Of a stretch of 11,250 nt of DNA, positions 1 through 5,447 are shown piece by piece; the first letter of the stretch is position 1; each line of letters opens with the position of its first letter. Under the pieces are notes generated by a model, which saw nothing but the letters and a program-made list of their open reading frames with translations, was not told the DNA's origin and did not search any database. Source of the DNA: Candidatus Tayloriibacteriota bacterium (lineage in GTDB: Bacteria > Patescibacteriota > Minisyncoccia > Phycocordibacterales > PALSA-1337); the NCBI GenBank assembly GCA_026395105.1, contig JAPLZH010000004.1, forward strand, positions 1 through 11,250, written 5' to 3'. Both the position numbers and the translations under genes were made by a program.

Positions 1-108
1 ATCCTAGCTTTAATTTCAATGTCAGTTAGTCTCATTACGTCATGTATTCTACCATGGTGGCTAGATGAATACTTGTGTTGTTATACACAGTACCAGAAAG
101 CACGATGA
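1..108 (+). pseudogene. Possible 3' end of a truncated membrane protein gene (open at window edge)
   Basis: The first reading frame is open from the window edge to a TGA at 106-108. It encodes about 35 residues, beginning with a hydrophobic run (ILALISMSVSLITSCILPWW) and ending in a short polar tail. It could be the last membrane helix of a protein that starts upstream, or a chance open frame in AT-rich DNA. The same frame continues after two stops (106-108 and 118-120) as the coding-like stretch that follows, so both may be parts of one decayed gene. No family was recognised. Confidence 0.2.
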
Positions 109-120
109 CGGCTTACTTAA

Positions 121-417
121 AAGGGGTGTGAGGGGTTACCAGAGGTCGTCTTACAGCAACAAATTTCTCATGATATTATTAAAGGAGACAAATTCAAACA
201 AACTTATAGGATATTGGTCAGCAAACCCTTATCAGATAAGAAGTTATATCTTATAAATCCAAAGATAAATATTTATTACAGTACAGTAGATAGTATTAAT
301 CTTTCATCAATATATGGAGTTCCAGATGTTCCAGACGGCAGGTATCAAGACATAATCTTTTCTTTTTTAACAGACATAAAAATTAATAATCAAGTACTAA
401 ATTTTGGTGTGCATTAG
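121..417 (+). pseudogene. Hypothetical coding remnant without ATG start (TTG at 214 possible)
   Basis: This frame is open from just after a TAA at 118-120 to the TAG at 415-417, giving 98 codons. It contains no in-frame ATG or GTG; the only usual alternative start is TTG at 214, which would give 67 residues. The peptide has a plausible composition, with alternating hydrophobic and polar residues (YGVPDVPDGRYQDIIFSFL), unlike random AT-rich translation. It may be a short gene starting at TTG or, perhaps more likely, the 3' part of a gene that lost its beginning. I do not recognise a family. An overlapping frame at 65-256 with an ATG has a less protein-like composition, and I treat it as a shadow. 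Confidence 0.35.
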
Positions 418-426
418 TGGTATACT
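415..426 (+). promoter_or_regulatory. Extended -10 promoter (TGG-TATACT) for the membrane-protein pair
   Basis: A TATACT hexamer at 421-426 is preceded by TGG, matching the extended -10 form TGnTATAAT with one mismatch. No convincing -35 lies 16-18 bases upstream, as is usual for extended -10 promoters. Transcription would start near 433, leaving a leader of about 30 bases before the ATG at 464. Confidence 0.45.
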
Positions 427-463
427 TTATTAATTTTAGAAAGAAAGTACATAATTTAATTAT

Positions 464-862
464 ATGTTAAAAGAATTTTGGGATAAAAATAAATCATTAA
501 TAGAATTTACTGGTGTTATGGCCGCGCTATCTGGAATTTTTATAAATATTGAACGACCATCTAATATTTTAGCATTAGAAGCTTTGACTAATCTAAAGGT
601 ATTTTTTCTTATTGTACTTTTAGTTTTTTTAATTATTCTTTCTTATTCATTTATAAAGATGATATATATCTATAAAGGACAAAATTTTAAATCTACACTT
701 TTAGTGCGCATATTTAAGAGTATTATTGTAGCTACAGTTTTTATTTACGTCATTCTTAATCTTTCTAGATATATAATAAATTTCGATTTTGCTAATACGA
801 GTTATTCTATAGTTATGTTGGTGTTTAGTTTCTTCCTAATCTGGTTATTTGATATAATCTAG
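464..862 (+). CDS. Small integral membrane protein, unknown function
   Basis: This 132-residue protein is almost entirely membrane. Hydrophobic segments lie at about residues 15-30, 44-70, 83-107 and 112-132, suggesting four helices with short polar links and a basic loop near residues 70-82. The N-terminal 14 residues are charged. I recognise no enzyme motif and no named family. The ATG at 464 is the first in the frame and follows an extended -10 promoter, with no Shine-Dalgarno sequence at normal distance (AGAAAG at about 440 is too far away). The TAG stop is two bases before the start of the next gene, itself a membrane-anchored protein. The two genes are therefore probably co-transcribed and translationally coupled, and their products may interact. 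The composition is very AT-rich (Ile, Phe, Leu), consistent with accessory DNA. Confidence 0.7.
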   Translation: MLKEFWDKNKSLIEFTGVMAALSGIFINIERPSNILALEALTNLKVFFLIVLLVFLIILSYSFIKMIYIYKGQNFKSTLLVRIFKSIIVATVFIYVILNLSRYIINFDFANTSYSIVMLVFSFFLIWLFDII

Positions 863-864
863 TT

Positions 865-1344
865 ATGGTTATATTATTTATTATTTTAATATTTATATTA
901 AGCACATTTATTTTTTATTTCTGGAAAGAATGGCGACTTTCTAATGATACTCAAATAGAATTACTATATAAAATAATTGCACTAACGGATTATGATGTCT
1001 GGAGAAAAGAAAAATTAGAATCTTTGTTAAAACATTATAGTAGTGTGGAAGTAAATGGTTTTGGCTTAAAATATGATAAAAAAACAAAAAATTGTCTTGT
1101 TGCTAGACGATATAAACATCGAATAGAATCTAACGATGGCTGGGAAAAAGAGATTGTGTGGCAAATTAGGGACTTAAAGAGCGGTTTAATGATTGAGGAT
1201 ATTTTTTGGGGTACAGCATTAATTAATTCAGTGGCAAGTGATGGAAATAAAAAGAAATCACAAGAACAAATCAAAAAAGACATTGTGGAAAAGACTCGAG
1301 CAGAGTTACTGCTTCGTGATTTTAATTTCATATATGACAGATAA
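865..1344 (+). CDS. Membrane-anchored protein with soluble C-terminal domain, unknown function
   Basis: The 159-residue product has one strong N-terminal hydrophobic helix (residues 2-20), followed directly by a basic/aromatic stretch (FYFWKEWR), so it is probably an uncleaved N-terminal anchor. The remaining 135 residues are soluble, mixed alpha/beta and lysine-rich. They contain a segment rich in Trp (WEKEIVWQIRDLKSG, then IFWGT) that looks like strands of a small domain, then a charged helix (KKKSQEQIKKDIVEKTRAE). I recognise no family. It starts two bases after the stop of the upstream four-helix gene, the typical spacing of a coupled pair, and shares its promoter. An antisense open frame at 1035-1331 is a shadow. 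The gene is followed by 460 bases without a protein gene. Confidence 0.7.
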   Translation: MVILFIILIFILSTFIFYFWKEWRLSNDTQIELLYKIIALTDYDVWRKEKLESLLKHYSSVEVNGFGLKYDKKTKNCLVARRYKHRIESNDGWEKEIVWQIRDLKSGLMIEDIFWGTALINSVASDGNKKKSQEQIKKDIVEKTRAELLLRDFNFIYDR

Positions 1345-1442
1345 TTGACTCATACGATGACGCATGCTAGTGTCTAAAAGCTATCCACATACGTCAATAT
1401 TTCATTGTAAGAGCATGCTACACTTAAAATTGATGTTCGAGG

Positions 1443-1578
1443 CGTAAGCACAGAAAGTAATGTGGACTCGACGGGACTTGAACCCGCATGGCTCTCCGCC
1501 GCTGGTTTTTAAGACCAATGTGTCTACCAAGTTCCACCACGAGCCCTCCTAAAAATTATATTACTTTCTGTGCTTACG
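1443..1578. repeat. Perfect 19-bp inverted repeat flanking the tRNA-Leu gene
   Basis: CGTAAGCACAGAAAGTAAT at 1443-1461 is perfectly inverted at 1560-1578. The arms enclose only the tRNA: one base separates the left arm from the tRNA 3' end and 13 bases separate the right arm from the tRNA 5' end. Outside the arms a short TTCGA occurs on both sides (1436-1440 and 1580-1584). In the minus-strand transcript the arms would form a long helix below the acceptor stem. It could be a processing stem or the ends of a minimal mobile unit; the sequence alone does not decide. Confidence 0.85.
1463..1546 (-). tRNA. tRNA-Leu (anticodon UAA)
   Basis: Read on the minus strand, the 84 bases fold as a class II tRNA. 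The acceptor stem GGGCTCG pairs with CGAGTCC (one G-U) and is followed by discriminator A. The D-arm carries the typical leucine pattern GTGG...GGTAGACAC. The anticodon stem-loop has loop CTTAAAA with anticodon TAA (complement at 1509-1511). A long variable arm GGC...GCC follows, then the T-arm with loop TTCAAGT. The 3' CCA is not encoded (the discriminator is followed by CA then T), so a CCA-adding enzyme is needed. It would read UUA, and by wobble UUG; UUA is common in this AT-rich window. No other tRNA is adjacent, so it is a single-gene unit. The inverted repeat around it is unusual. Confidence 0.95.
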
Positions 1579-1717
1579 ATTCGATTGACTTTGAACTATT
1601 TGCTTAACAAAAAAGTTAAAACAAAATAATGGCTTTTTGTATTTGTAAACATATCCTTAGAAATCGTATCACTTCGGCTATGCGTCACAAGAGTGGATAA
1701 CTAATTCCGTCACATTT

Positions 1718-1748
1718 TTGATAAGTATGTCACTTTACACATTATAAT
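1718..1748 (+). promoter_or_regulatory. Sigma-70-like promoter of the YadA-head-like gene
   Basis: A perfect TATAAT lies at 1743-1748. A TTGATA at 1718-1723 could be the -35 box, though the 19-base spacing is a little long. Predicted transcription starts near 1755, giving a leader of about 50 bases. The motif GTCAC occurs three times in and above the promoter (1684-1688, 1709-1713, 1729-1733), possibly a binding site for a regulator. Confidence 0.5.
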
Positions 1749-1804
1749 AATTTCAAATAAAATATTAGAACATCAGGGTCTTATCAATAACTGAGATAAA
1801 TAAA

Positions 1805-2164
1805 ATGAACAATACTAATAAATTTAATGTCGGGGACGATAATACATTCTATGGAAATACAGTTATTAACCAACCAATGGCCGTTGGTAGAAATGCAAAA
1901 GCCGGTTCCGGATCAATTGCAATCGGCGCAAACGCAGTAGCTGGCTCTGATATTTTTTTGTTACTAAATAAGTTAAAGAAGTCTATTGCTCAACAAAGTG
2001 ATACTGCTGATATAGAAGATTTAGTTCGTGAATTAAAAAAGCAGAGCCCCGACAAGACTCTTGTCGGGAGAATATGGAGTGGTATAAAAGCCGTAAAATG
2101 GACTGGTGAGTCAGTAGCGCTAATTATTCAAATAAGCCAGATTCTTGATAAGATAATATTCTAA
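1805..2164 (+). CDS. Small protein with YadA-head-like beta repeats and helical C-terminal domain
   Basis: This 119-residue protein has two visible halves. Residues 8-48 are Gly/Asn/Ala-rich: a GDDNTFYGNTVI segment, then AVGRNAKAGSGSIAIGANAV, which matches the repeat of trimeric autotransporter heads (YadA-type xAxAxGxxSxAxG). No signal peptide or outer-membrane barrel is present, so it is not itself an adhesin. Residues 51-119 are predicted helical: an amphipathic pair (LLLNKLKKSIAQQ and DIEDLVRELKKQ), a PDKTLVGR turn, and a hydrophobic final helix (ESVALIIQISQILDKII). Small cytoplasmic proteins with a beta-repeat stub followed by a helical adaptor-like domain are known beside bacterial conflict systems; assignment to that group is my inference from architecture, not from a match I can verify. 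It is monocistronic with its own promoter and has no Shine-Dalgarno sequence. Confidence 0.7.
   Translation: MNNTNKFNVGDDNTFYGNTVINQPMAVGRNAKAGSGSIAIGANAVAGSDIFLLLNKLKKSIAQQSDTADIEDLVRELKKQSPDKTLVGRIWSGIKAVKWTGESVALIIQISQILDKIIF
2048..2068 (+). repeat. Perfect 9-bp GC-rich hairpin inside the coding region
   Basis: CCCGACAAG at 2048-2056 and CTTGTCGGG at 2060-2068 are perfectly complementary around a three-base loop (ACT). The hairpin lies in frame, coding for the turn between the helical segments (about residues 82-88). It is the most GC-rich, most symmetric element in an AT-rich surrounding. No T-run follows, so it is not a standard terminator. A protein-binding palindrome or an inserted short repeat is possible. 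Confidence 0.75.
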
Positions 2165-2202
2165 ACTAAAACTACTTAATTCCGCCAATCTAAGCTTGAC
2201 CG

Positions 2203-2216
2203 ACTACAGTCGTAGT
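2203..2216. repeat. Short hairpin in the convergent intergenic gap
   Basis: ACTAC-AGTC-GTAGT forms a five-base-pair hairpin in the 73 bases between two convergent genes, next to further GTCG/CGAC repeats (2200-2226). A TTTTTAT run begins about 18 bases further on, at 2235. It might be a weak terminator for the plus-strand gene, but stem and distance are poor. Confidence 0.25.
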
Positions 2217-2237
2217 TCGAGTCGACCAGCACTGTTT

Positions 2238-3218
2238 TTATAACTGCCGTTTGAGTTCGTTTACGAGATTATTGAATCGGGCTTTAAAGCTATTATCAAA
2301 ATGGCTCATGAGTTTTCTTTTAAGTTCACTTCTTCTAGCCTTATACTCACGGGGTTCATTTTGCAAAGTTTGTTGAATAAGCTCTGGGAGGGATTTCCCT
2401 TTTATAGAAGCACCAAAGTTTAGAGAGCTGGGATCAGTAAGGAAAAGTATCGGTTTATCAAATAACAACCACTCTAAAGAAGTAGATGATAAGGCTCCGA
2501 TCATAATGGATTTACCTAGCATATATGGCAAAACACCGAGAGAAGGTATTGCTGTTTCATATTTCTCTTTTGCAAAGGTAGTGATTTCCATGGCAACTTC
2601 CGGTGATAGTTTTCGCTCTAGAAGGTGATTTATATTACTAAAAAGAACTGGGTGAAGTAAGAAAGTTAATCTATATCCAGAAAGATTTAATATTTTGTAA
2701 TATTCATCAAAACCAGAGTACTTCTTTGCCCAATGAATTTCTACTAAAACAGCATTTTGGTCTATCTTTGTGTCAAAAATATTATTATTTGAAATAAAAG
2801 ATTCGCCTTTTGGCCATCCGATAATCTCTACTTTTTGTTCTGGTCTACGTTCTTTCCAATTATCCGCCCCTAATTCAGATGATTCGATGACGACATCCCA
2901 TACAAAACTTTTGTCTAAAATAGTTGACCATGGGCCTGTGATTCCATGAAACATCCTTACTAGTTTTACATGAGTATACTTATCGCAAATCATATTTTCT
3001 ATAATATGTTTAGAAATCGATGCATAAATGATCGCTTTCTTGTTTTTTGGTTGATGAGTAAGAAGATTTTTTATATTACATTTCCCTTTAAATTCTTCAG
3101 TAACAATATCATCTGTATAAAATACTTTTTCGTCCTCATCAAGTGCCACGTAAAAGGGGTAAATCTCATTGAAAAGGTTATAATTATCGCCAATGAAAAT
3201 ATGATCGATATTATTCAT
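2238..3218 (-). CDS. CDP-glycerol:glycerophosphotransferase-like enzyme (TagB/TagF-type GT-B fold)
   Basis: The 326-residue protein fits the CDP-glycerol glycerophosphotransferase family, which moves glycerol-phosphate (or related polyol-phosphate) units from CDP-activated donors to cell-surface polymers. Visible landmarks are FHG at residues 90-92 after a Lys/Arg-rich strand (the conserved HG of these enzymes), GWPKGESF at 134-141, LLHP at 187-190 (family R/xHP), and the nucleotide-binding block SSTSLEWLLFDKPILFL at 244-260 (family pattern D/xSS..E....KP). The length matches the catalytic domain alone, without the extra N-terminal part of TagF. No signal or membrane helix is present, so it probably acts on the cytoplasmic face. 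The ATG at 3218 is chosen because a -10 box sits 13 bases upstream. It stands alone, divergent from the Nudix gene. The donor could also be another CDP-polyol, and the acceptor is unknown. Confidence 0.75.
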   Translation of the reverse strand: MNNIDHIFIGDNYNLFNEIYPFYVALDEDEKVFYTDDIVTEEFKGKCNIKNLLTHQPKNKKAIIYASISKHIIENMICDKYTHVKLVRMFHGITGPWSTILDKSFVWDVVIESSELGADNWKERRPEQKVEIIGWPKGESFISNNNIFDTKIDQNAVLVEIHWAKKYSGFDEYYKILNLSGYRLTFLLHPVLFSNINHLLERKLSPEVAMEITTFAKEKYETAIPSLGVLPYMLGKSIMIGALSSTSLEWLLFDKPILFLTDPSSLNFGASIKGKSLPELIQQTLQNEPREYKARRSELKRKLMSHFDNSFKARFNNLVNELKRQL

Positions 3219-3231
3219 CTAGAATATTTAA

Positions 3232-3260
3232 AGTATAGAGCAGTTTTTTTAAAAGTACAG
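3232..3260 (-). promoter_or_regulatory. Promoter of the CDP-glycerol transferase-like gene (short leader)
   Basis: On the minus strand TATACT at 3232-3237 lies 13 bases before the ATG, so the leader would be only about seven bases. A weak -35 (CTGTAC, 3255-3260) is at 17-base spacing. It lies back to back with the plus-strand -10 of the Nudix gene. Confidence 0.4.
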
Positions 3261-3266
3261 CTTTGA

Positions 3267-3272
3267 TATAAT
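3267..3272 (+). promoter_or_regulatory. -10 box (TATAAT) of the Nudix gene
   Basis: A perfect TATAAT lies in the 97-base divergent gap, 43 bases upstream of the ATG at 3316. A -35 is not clear (only a T-run at about 3244-3250). The expected leader is about 37 bases and carries no Shine-Dalgarno sequence. Confidence 0.45.
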
Positions 3273-3315
3273 AGAGTAGTAACGAAAATTTAAGCTTAAA
3301 TAAACACACTAATAT

Positions 3316-3702
3316 ATGTTCGTATCCCAAAAAACCATTATAATAAACCGCGAGGGGAAAATACTGGCCCTTCATCGTTCTCTTACAGATCCGAGCAGGC
3401 CTTTGACTTGGGATTTGCCAGGGGGACAGTTAGAGGAGGGCGAAGCATTAGAGGCAAATGTGCAAAGAGAAATACAGGAAGAGACGGGGATTAAAATAGG
3501 TGATTTTAAGATATTTGATGCCACGGCTAGTTTAAATAAGAAAGGGGAGTATTGGGTTCAGATTGGATATTTAGCTGAGGTGGATATGCCAGATATAGTT
3601 CTTAGCTATGAACATGATTCATACGCATGGCTTACAAAAGATGAATTTCTTAAGCTCGAATCATCCACGAAAATAAAGAGATTTCTTAGTAAAATCAACT
3701 AA
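3316..3702 (+). CDS. Nudix hydrolase
   Basis: The 128-residue protein carries a complete Nudix box at residues 37-59: G37, five residues, E43, seven residues, then REIQEETGI (51-59), matching GX5EX7REUXEEXGU. The Glu residues of REXXEE bind the divalent metal and drive hydrolysis of a nucleoside diphosphate linked to another group X. An early strand pair (IIINREGKILALHRS) and WDLPGGQ before the box are typical for this fold, and the size is that of a single-domain member (MutT-like or ADP-ribose/sugar-nucleotide pyrophosphatase-like). The substrate cannot be read from sequence. It has its own -10 box and is followed, after 66 bases, by a membrane-anchored protein and a kinase-like phosphotransferase on the same strand. 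Whether they form one unit is uncertain. Confidence 0.9.
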   Translation: MFVSQKTIIINREGKILALHRSLTDPSRPLTWDLPGGQLEEGEALEANVQREIQEETGIKIGDFKIFDATASLNKKGEYWVQIGYLAEVDMPDIVLSYEHDSYAWLTKDEFLKLESSTKIKRFLSKIN

Positions 3703-3768
3703 CCCAGTCAGCCTGCTACAGGGGTTAACTGATTAATGTAGTAAGTGTAGTTTAACTTTCAGAATAAC

Positions 3769-4416
3769 ATGATAAACATAGATATATATAAATTACCGAT
3801 TTTACTTAGAGTTTTAGTCTATCCTTTCTTTGCCGTAATTTTGCTTGTGTTTTTAATATTACATATATTTTATGTAATTACTATAGACATTTTTAGAAGG
3901 TCTGCTAAAAAAAGAACAAATAAGGTATTTAGGGATACAATAGCCAATGAAATTTATTCTATTTTAATATCTTTAGGGTTTGTCAAAATACGATCAGAAA
4001 ATTTGCACATAGATTTTCAAATGGTAAGGATAGACGGCGGGTATGATCTTATCTCATTCCAATTTGATAAATATTGGTTTCCATATGTACGTATCTGTTT
4101 CGGAAAGATTGATAAAAATGATCTCGAGCATATACTTAAAAAATATCGAGTCCGATCCGAAGATGTAAGTACTCGGTATTTGGATGACAGGATTTTAATT
4201 AAATCCAAAAAAAACAATTTTAGTATGTATGGAGATAAAAGTTGGCATGGTATTTCAATCTCAGTAAACGATGGAAAAGTAATTCGGCAATCGAAAGATA
4301 TTTGTTCTTATATAAAATACTCACTAGAAGAAATAAAACTTTATTTTCAAACTGGAAGTCTTGATGATAAAAAGTTTTTAATTCAGCGAAGTGGTGTGGC
4401 CATAAATCGTAAATAA
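3769..4416 (+). CDS. Membrane-anchored protein of unknown function
   Basis: The 215-residue protein has one long N-terminal hydrophobic stretch (about residues 10-40, perhaps a helical hairpin or one long helix), followed by a strongly basic RRSAKKRTNK segment. By the positive-inside rule, the soluble part should therefore be cytoplasmic. The rest is mixed alpha/beta with several aromatic strands (YDLISFQFDKYWFPYVRICF) and a C-terminal amphipathic helix (IKYSLEEIKLYFQ). I recognise no family or catalytic motif. The ATG at 3769 is the first in the frame and has no Shine-Dalgarno sequence. The TAA stop lies nine bases before the ATG of the phosphotransferase gene, so the two are probably co-transcribed. 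An imperfect hairpin (TAACCC...GGGTTA around CCTG-CTA-CAGG, about 3701-3727) sits between the Nudix stop and this gene but lacks a T-run. Confidence 0.7.
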   Translation: MINIDIYKLPILLRVLVYPFFAVILLVFLILHIFYVITIDIFRRSAKKRTNKVFRDTIANEIYSILISLGFVKIRSENLHIDFQMVRIDGGYDLISFQFDKYWFPYVRICFGKIDKNDLEHILKKYRVRSEDVSTRYLDDRILIKSKKNNFSMYGDKSWHGISISVNDGKVIRQSKDICSYIKYSLEEIKLYFQTGSLDDKKFLIQRSGVAINRK

Positions 4417-4425
4417 TCATTGATA

Positions 4426-5403
4426 ATGAAAGATATCCTAGAAAAAATAAATAATCTGTACGGCATTAACGTGTCATCTTATGAAAAAGTGAAAGGGGGC
4501 TTTTTAAGTGAAAATTATTTTCTTTTTGCCGGCGCTAACAGATTTTTTTTAAAAAAGTATAGATTTGATAATCAAAATAGGATCGCAGAAGTCCATGCGT
4601 CAAAAAAGTATTTTGCTGATGGAGGAATTCCAGTCATACTACCAATACCGCTTTTAAATCGGGAAACTTTCTTTGAATATGATTCTGCTTACTACGCATT
4701 ATTTCCTTTTGCTGAAGGAAAACATATGGAAAAAGGTGAGCTTACAGAAAAAGCAATAATTTCTTTAGGCCAGACGTTAGGAAGAATTCATATACTTGGC
4801 AAAGAATCAAAACTTGCCGTCGAGGATTATTTTAAAATAGAAAAAGACGAAAATGTATTCAAAAAAATAGATGATATTTTAATTAAAATATCGGAAGTTC
4901 GTAATCCGAGTGATTTTGATAAAGTGGCCCTTCAGTCAGTTAAAATGAAAAAGGAACTTTTATTAAAAAATAAGATGACTTTTGAGAGTTTGGATTTAAA
5001 GTGTGATCATCTAATACACGGCGACTATCTCGATCATAATGTCTTCTTTGATGAAGGAGATAATGTGAAATGGGTATTCGATTTCGAAAAAACTAATTAT
5101 TCGCCTAGAACATACGAACTCTTTCGATCTATGATATATATTTTTCTTTCAGGCGATATTACAAAAGTCGCTCTGGACAATGCTAAAAAATATCTAGACG
5201 CATATTCAAGTGTCTATCCTATATCGAAGGATGAGATAAAAAGAGGCTTTGAACTTTATTACATAAAAACTATTCACGGTTTCTGGGTCGAGAGTGAACA
5301 TTATCTAAAAGGGAATACTCGTGTCGATCATTTCCTCTTTGAAAACTATAAAAGGATTAAATATCTTTCAGAGAATTTAAATAGATTAATCGATGTTTTA
5401 TAG
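4426..5403 (+). CDS. Aminoglycoside/choline-kinase-fold phosphotransferase (APH family)
   Basis: The 325-residue protein is a protein-kinase-like phosphotransferase of the APH/homoserine kinase/choline kinase superfamily. A glycine-containing loop KGGFLSENY (23-31) is followed by FFLKKYRF (40-47), with the likely ATP-binding lysine. The catalytic loop HGDYLDHNV (198-206) has D200 as base and N205 as metal ligand. FDFEKT (218-223) supplies the second metal-binding Asp, D219. All key residues are present, so it should be active. The natural substrate is unknown: small alcohols such as homoserine, choline or sugars are phosphorylated by relatives, and antibiotic resistance should not be assumed. 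I start it at ATG 4426 rather than the in-frame TTG at 4420, which adds only two residues. It lies nine bases behind an unknown anchored protein, with no Shine-Dalgarno sequence. Confidence 0.85.
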   Translation: MKDILEKINNLYGINVSSYEKVKGGFLSENYFLFAGANRFFLKKYRFDNQNRIAEVHASKKYFADGGIPVILPIPLLNRETFFEYDSAYYALFPFAEGKHMEKGELTEKAIISLGQTLGRIHILGKESKLAVEDYFKIEKDENVFKKIDDILIKISEVRNPSDFDKVALQSVKMKKELLLKNKMTFESLDLKCDHLIHGDYLDHNVFFDEGDNVKWVFDFEKTNYSPRTYELFRSMIYIFLSGDITKVALDNAKKYLDAYSSVYPISKDEIKRGFELYYIKTIHGFWVESEHYLKGNTRVDHFLFENYKRIKYLSENLNRLIDVL

Positions 5404-5447
5404 GATAGGAGCTGTAATACTTACTATTTTTAAACGTCTCTACAGAT

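Larger units (their letters stand above)
1345..1804. other. Intergenic segment holding a tRNA gene, inverted repeats and a promoter
   Basis: No protein-coding frame is supported in these 460 bases. They contain the tRNA-Leu gene on the minus strand, the 19-bp inverted repeat around it, and the promoter of the next plus-strand gene near 1718-1748. Two further short repeats are visible: TGACGCAT at 1358-1365 with its reverse complement at 1680-1687, and GCATGCTA at 1362-1369 and again at about 1413-1420. No U-rich terminator for either the upstream operon or the tRNA is obvious. Confidence 0.6.

Noticed and set aside
65..256. ATG-started 63-codon frame at the left edge
   Set aside because: It overlaps the coding-like frame that ends at 417, and its residues look like an out-of-phase translation; no ribosome site or promoter supports it.
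1035..1331. Antisense open frame of 98 codons
   Set aside because: Shadow of the plus-strand membrane-anchored gene; serine/phenylalanine-rich composition typical of a reverse frame.
1747..1804. Possible riboswitch in the leader of the YadA-head-like gene
   Set aside because: The roughly 50-base leader is too short and too AT-rich; no conserved aptamer fold is visible.
2208..2230. tRNA T-arm-like string (AGTTCGAGTC) in the convergent gap
   Set aside because: The flanking bases do not pair as a five-base T stem and no acceptor or anticodon arm is near.
2970..3266. Open frame of 98 codons on the plus strand
   Set aside because: It lies almost wholly antisense to the well-supported CDP-glycerol transferase-like gene and has no family features.
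3701..3727. Bulged hairpin after the Nudix gene as a terminator
   Set aside because: The stem is interrupted and no T-run follows, so intrinsic termination is not supported.
4420..4425. TTG start two codons before the phosphotransferase ATG
   Set aside because: The ATG at 4426 gives a complete APH fold and is the stronger start codon; no signal favours TTG.
4426..5403. Aminoglycoside resistance gene
   Set aside because: Only the general kinase-fold motifs are present; the family has many metabolic members and nothing points to antibiotic substrates.
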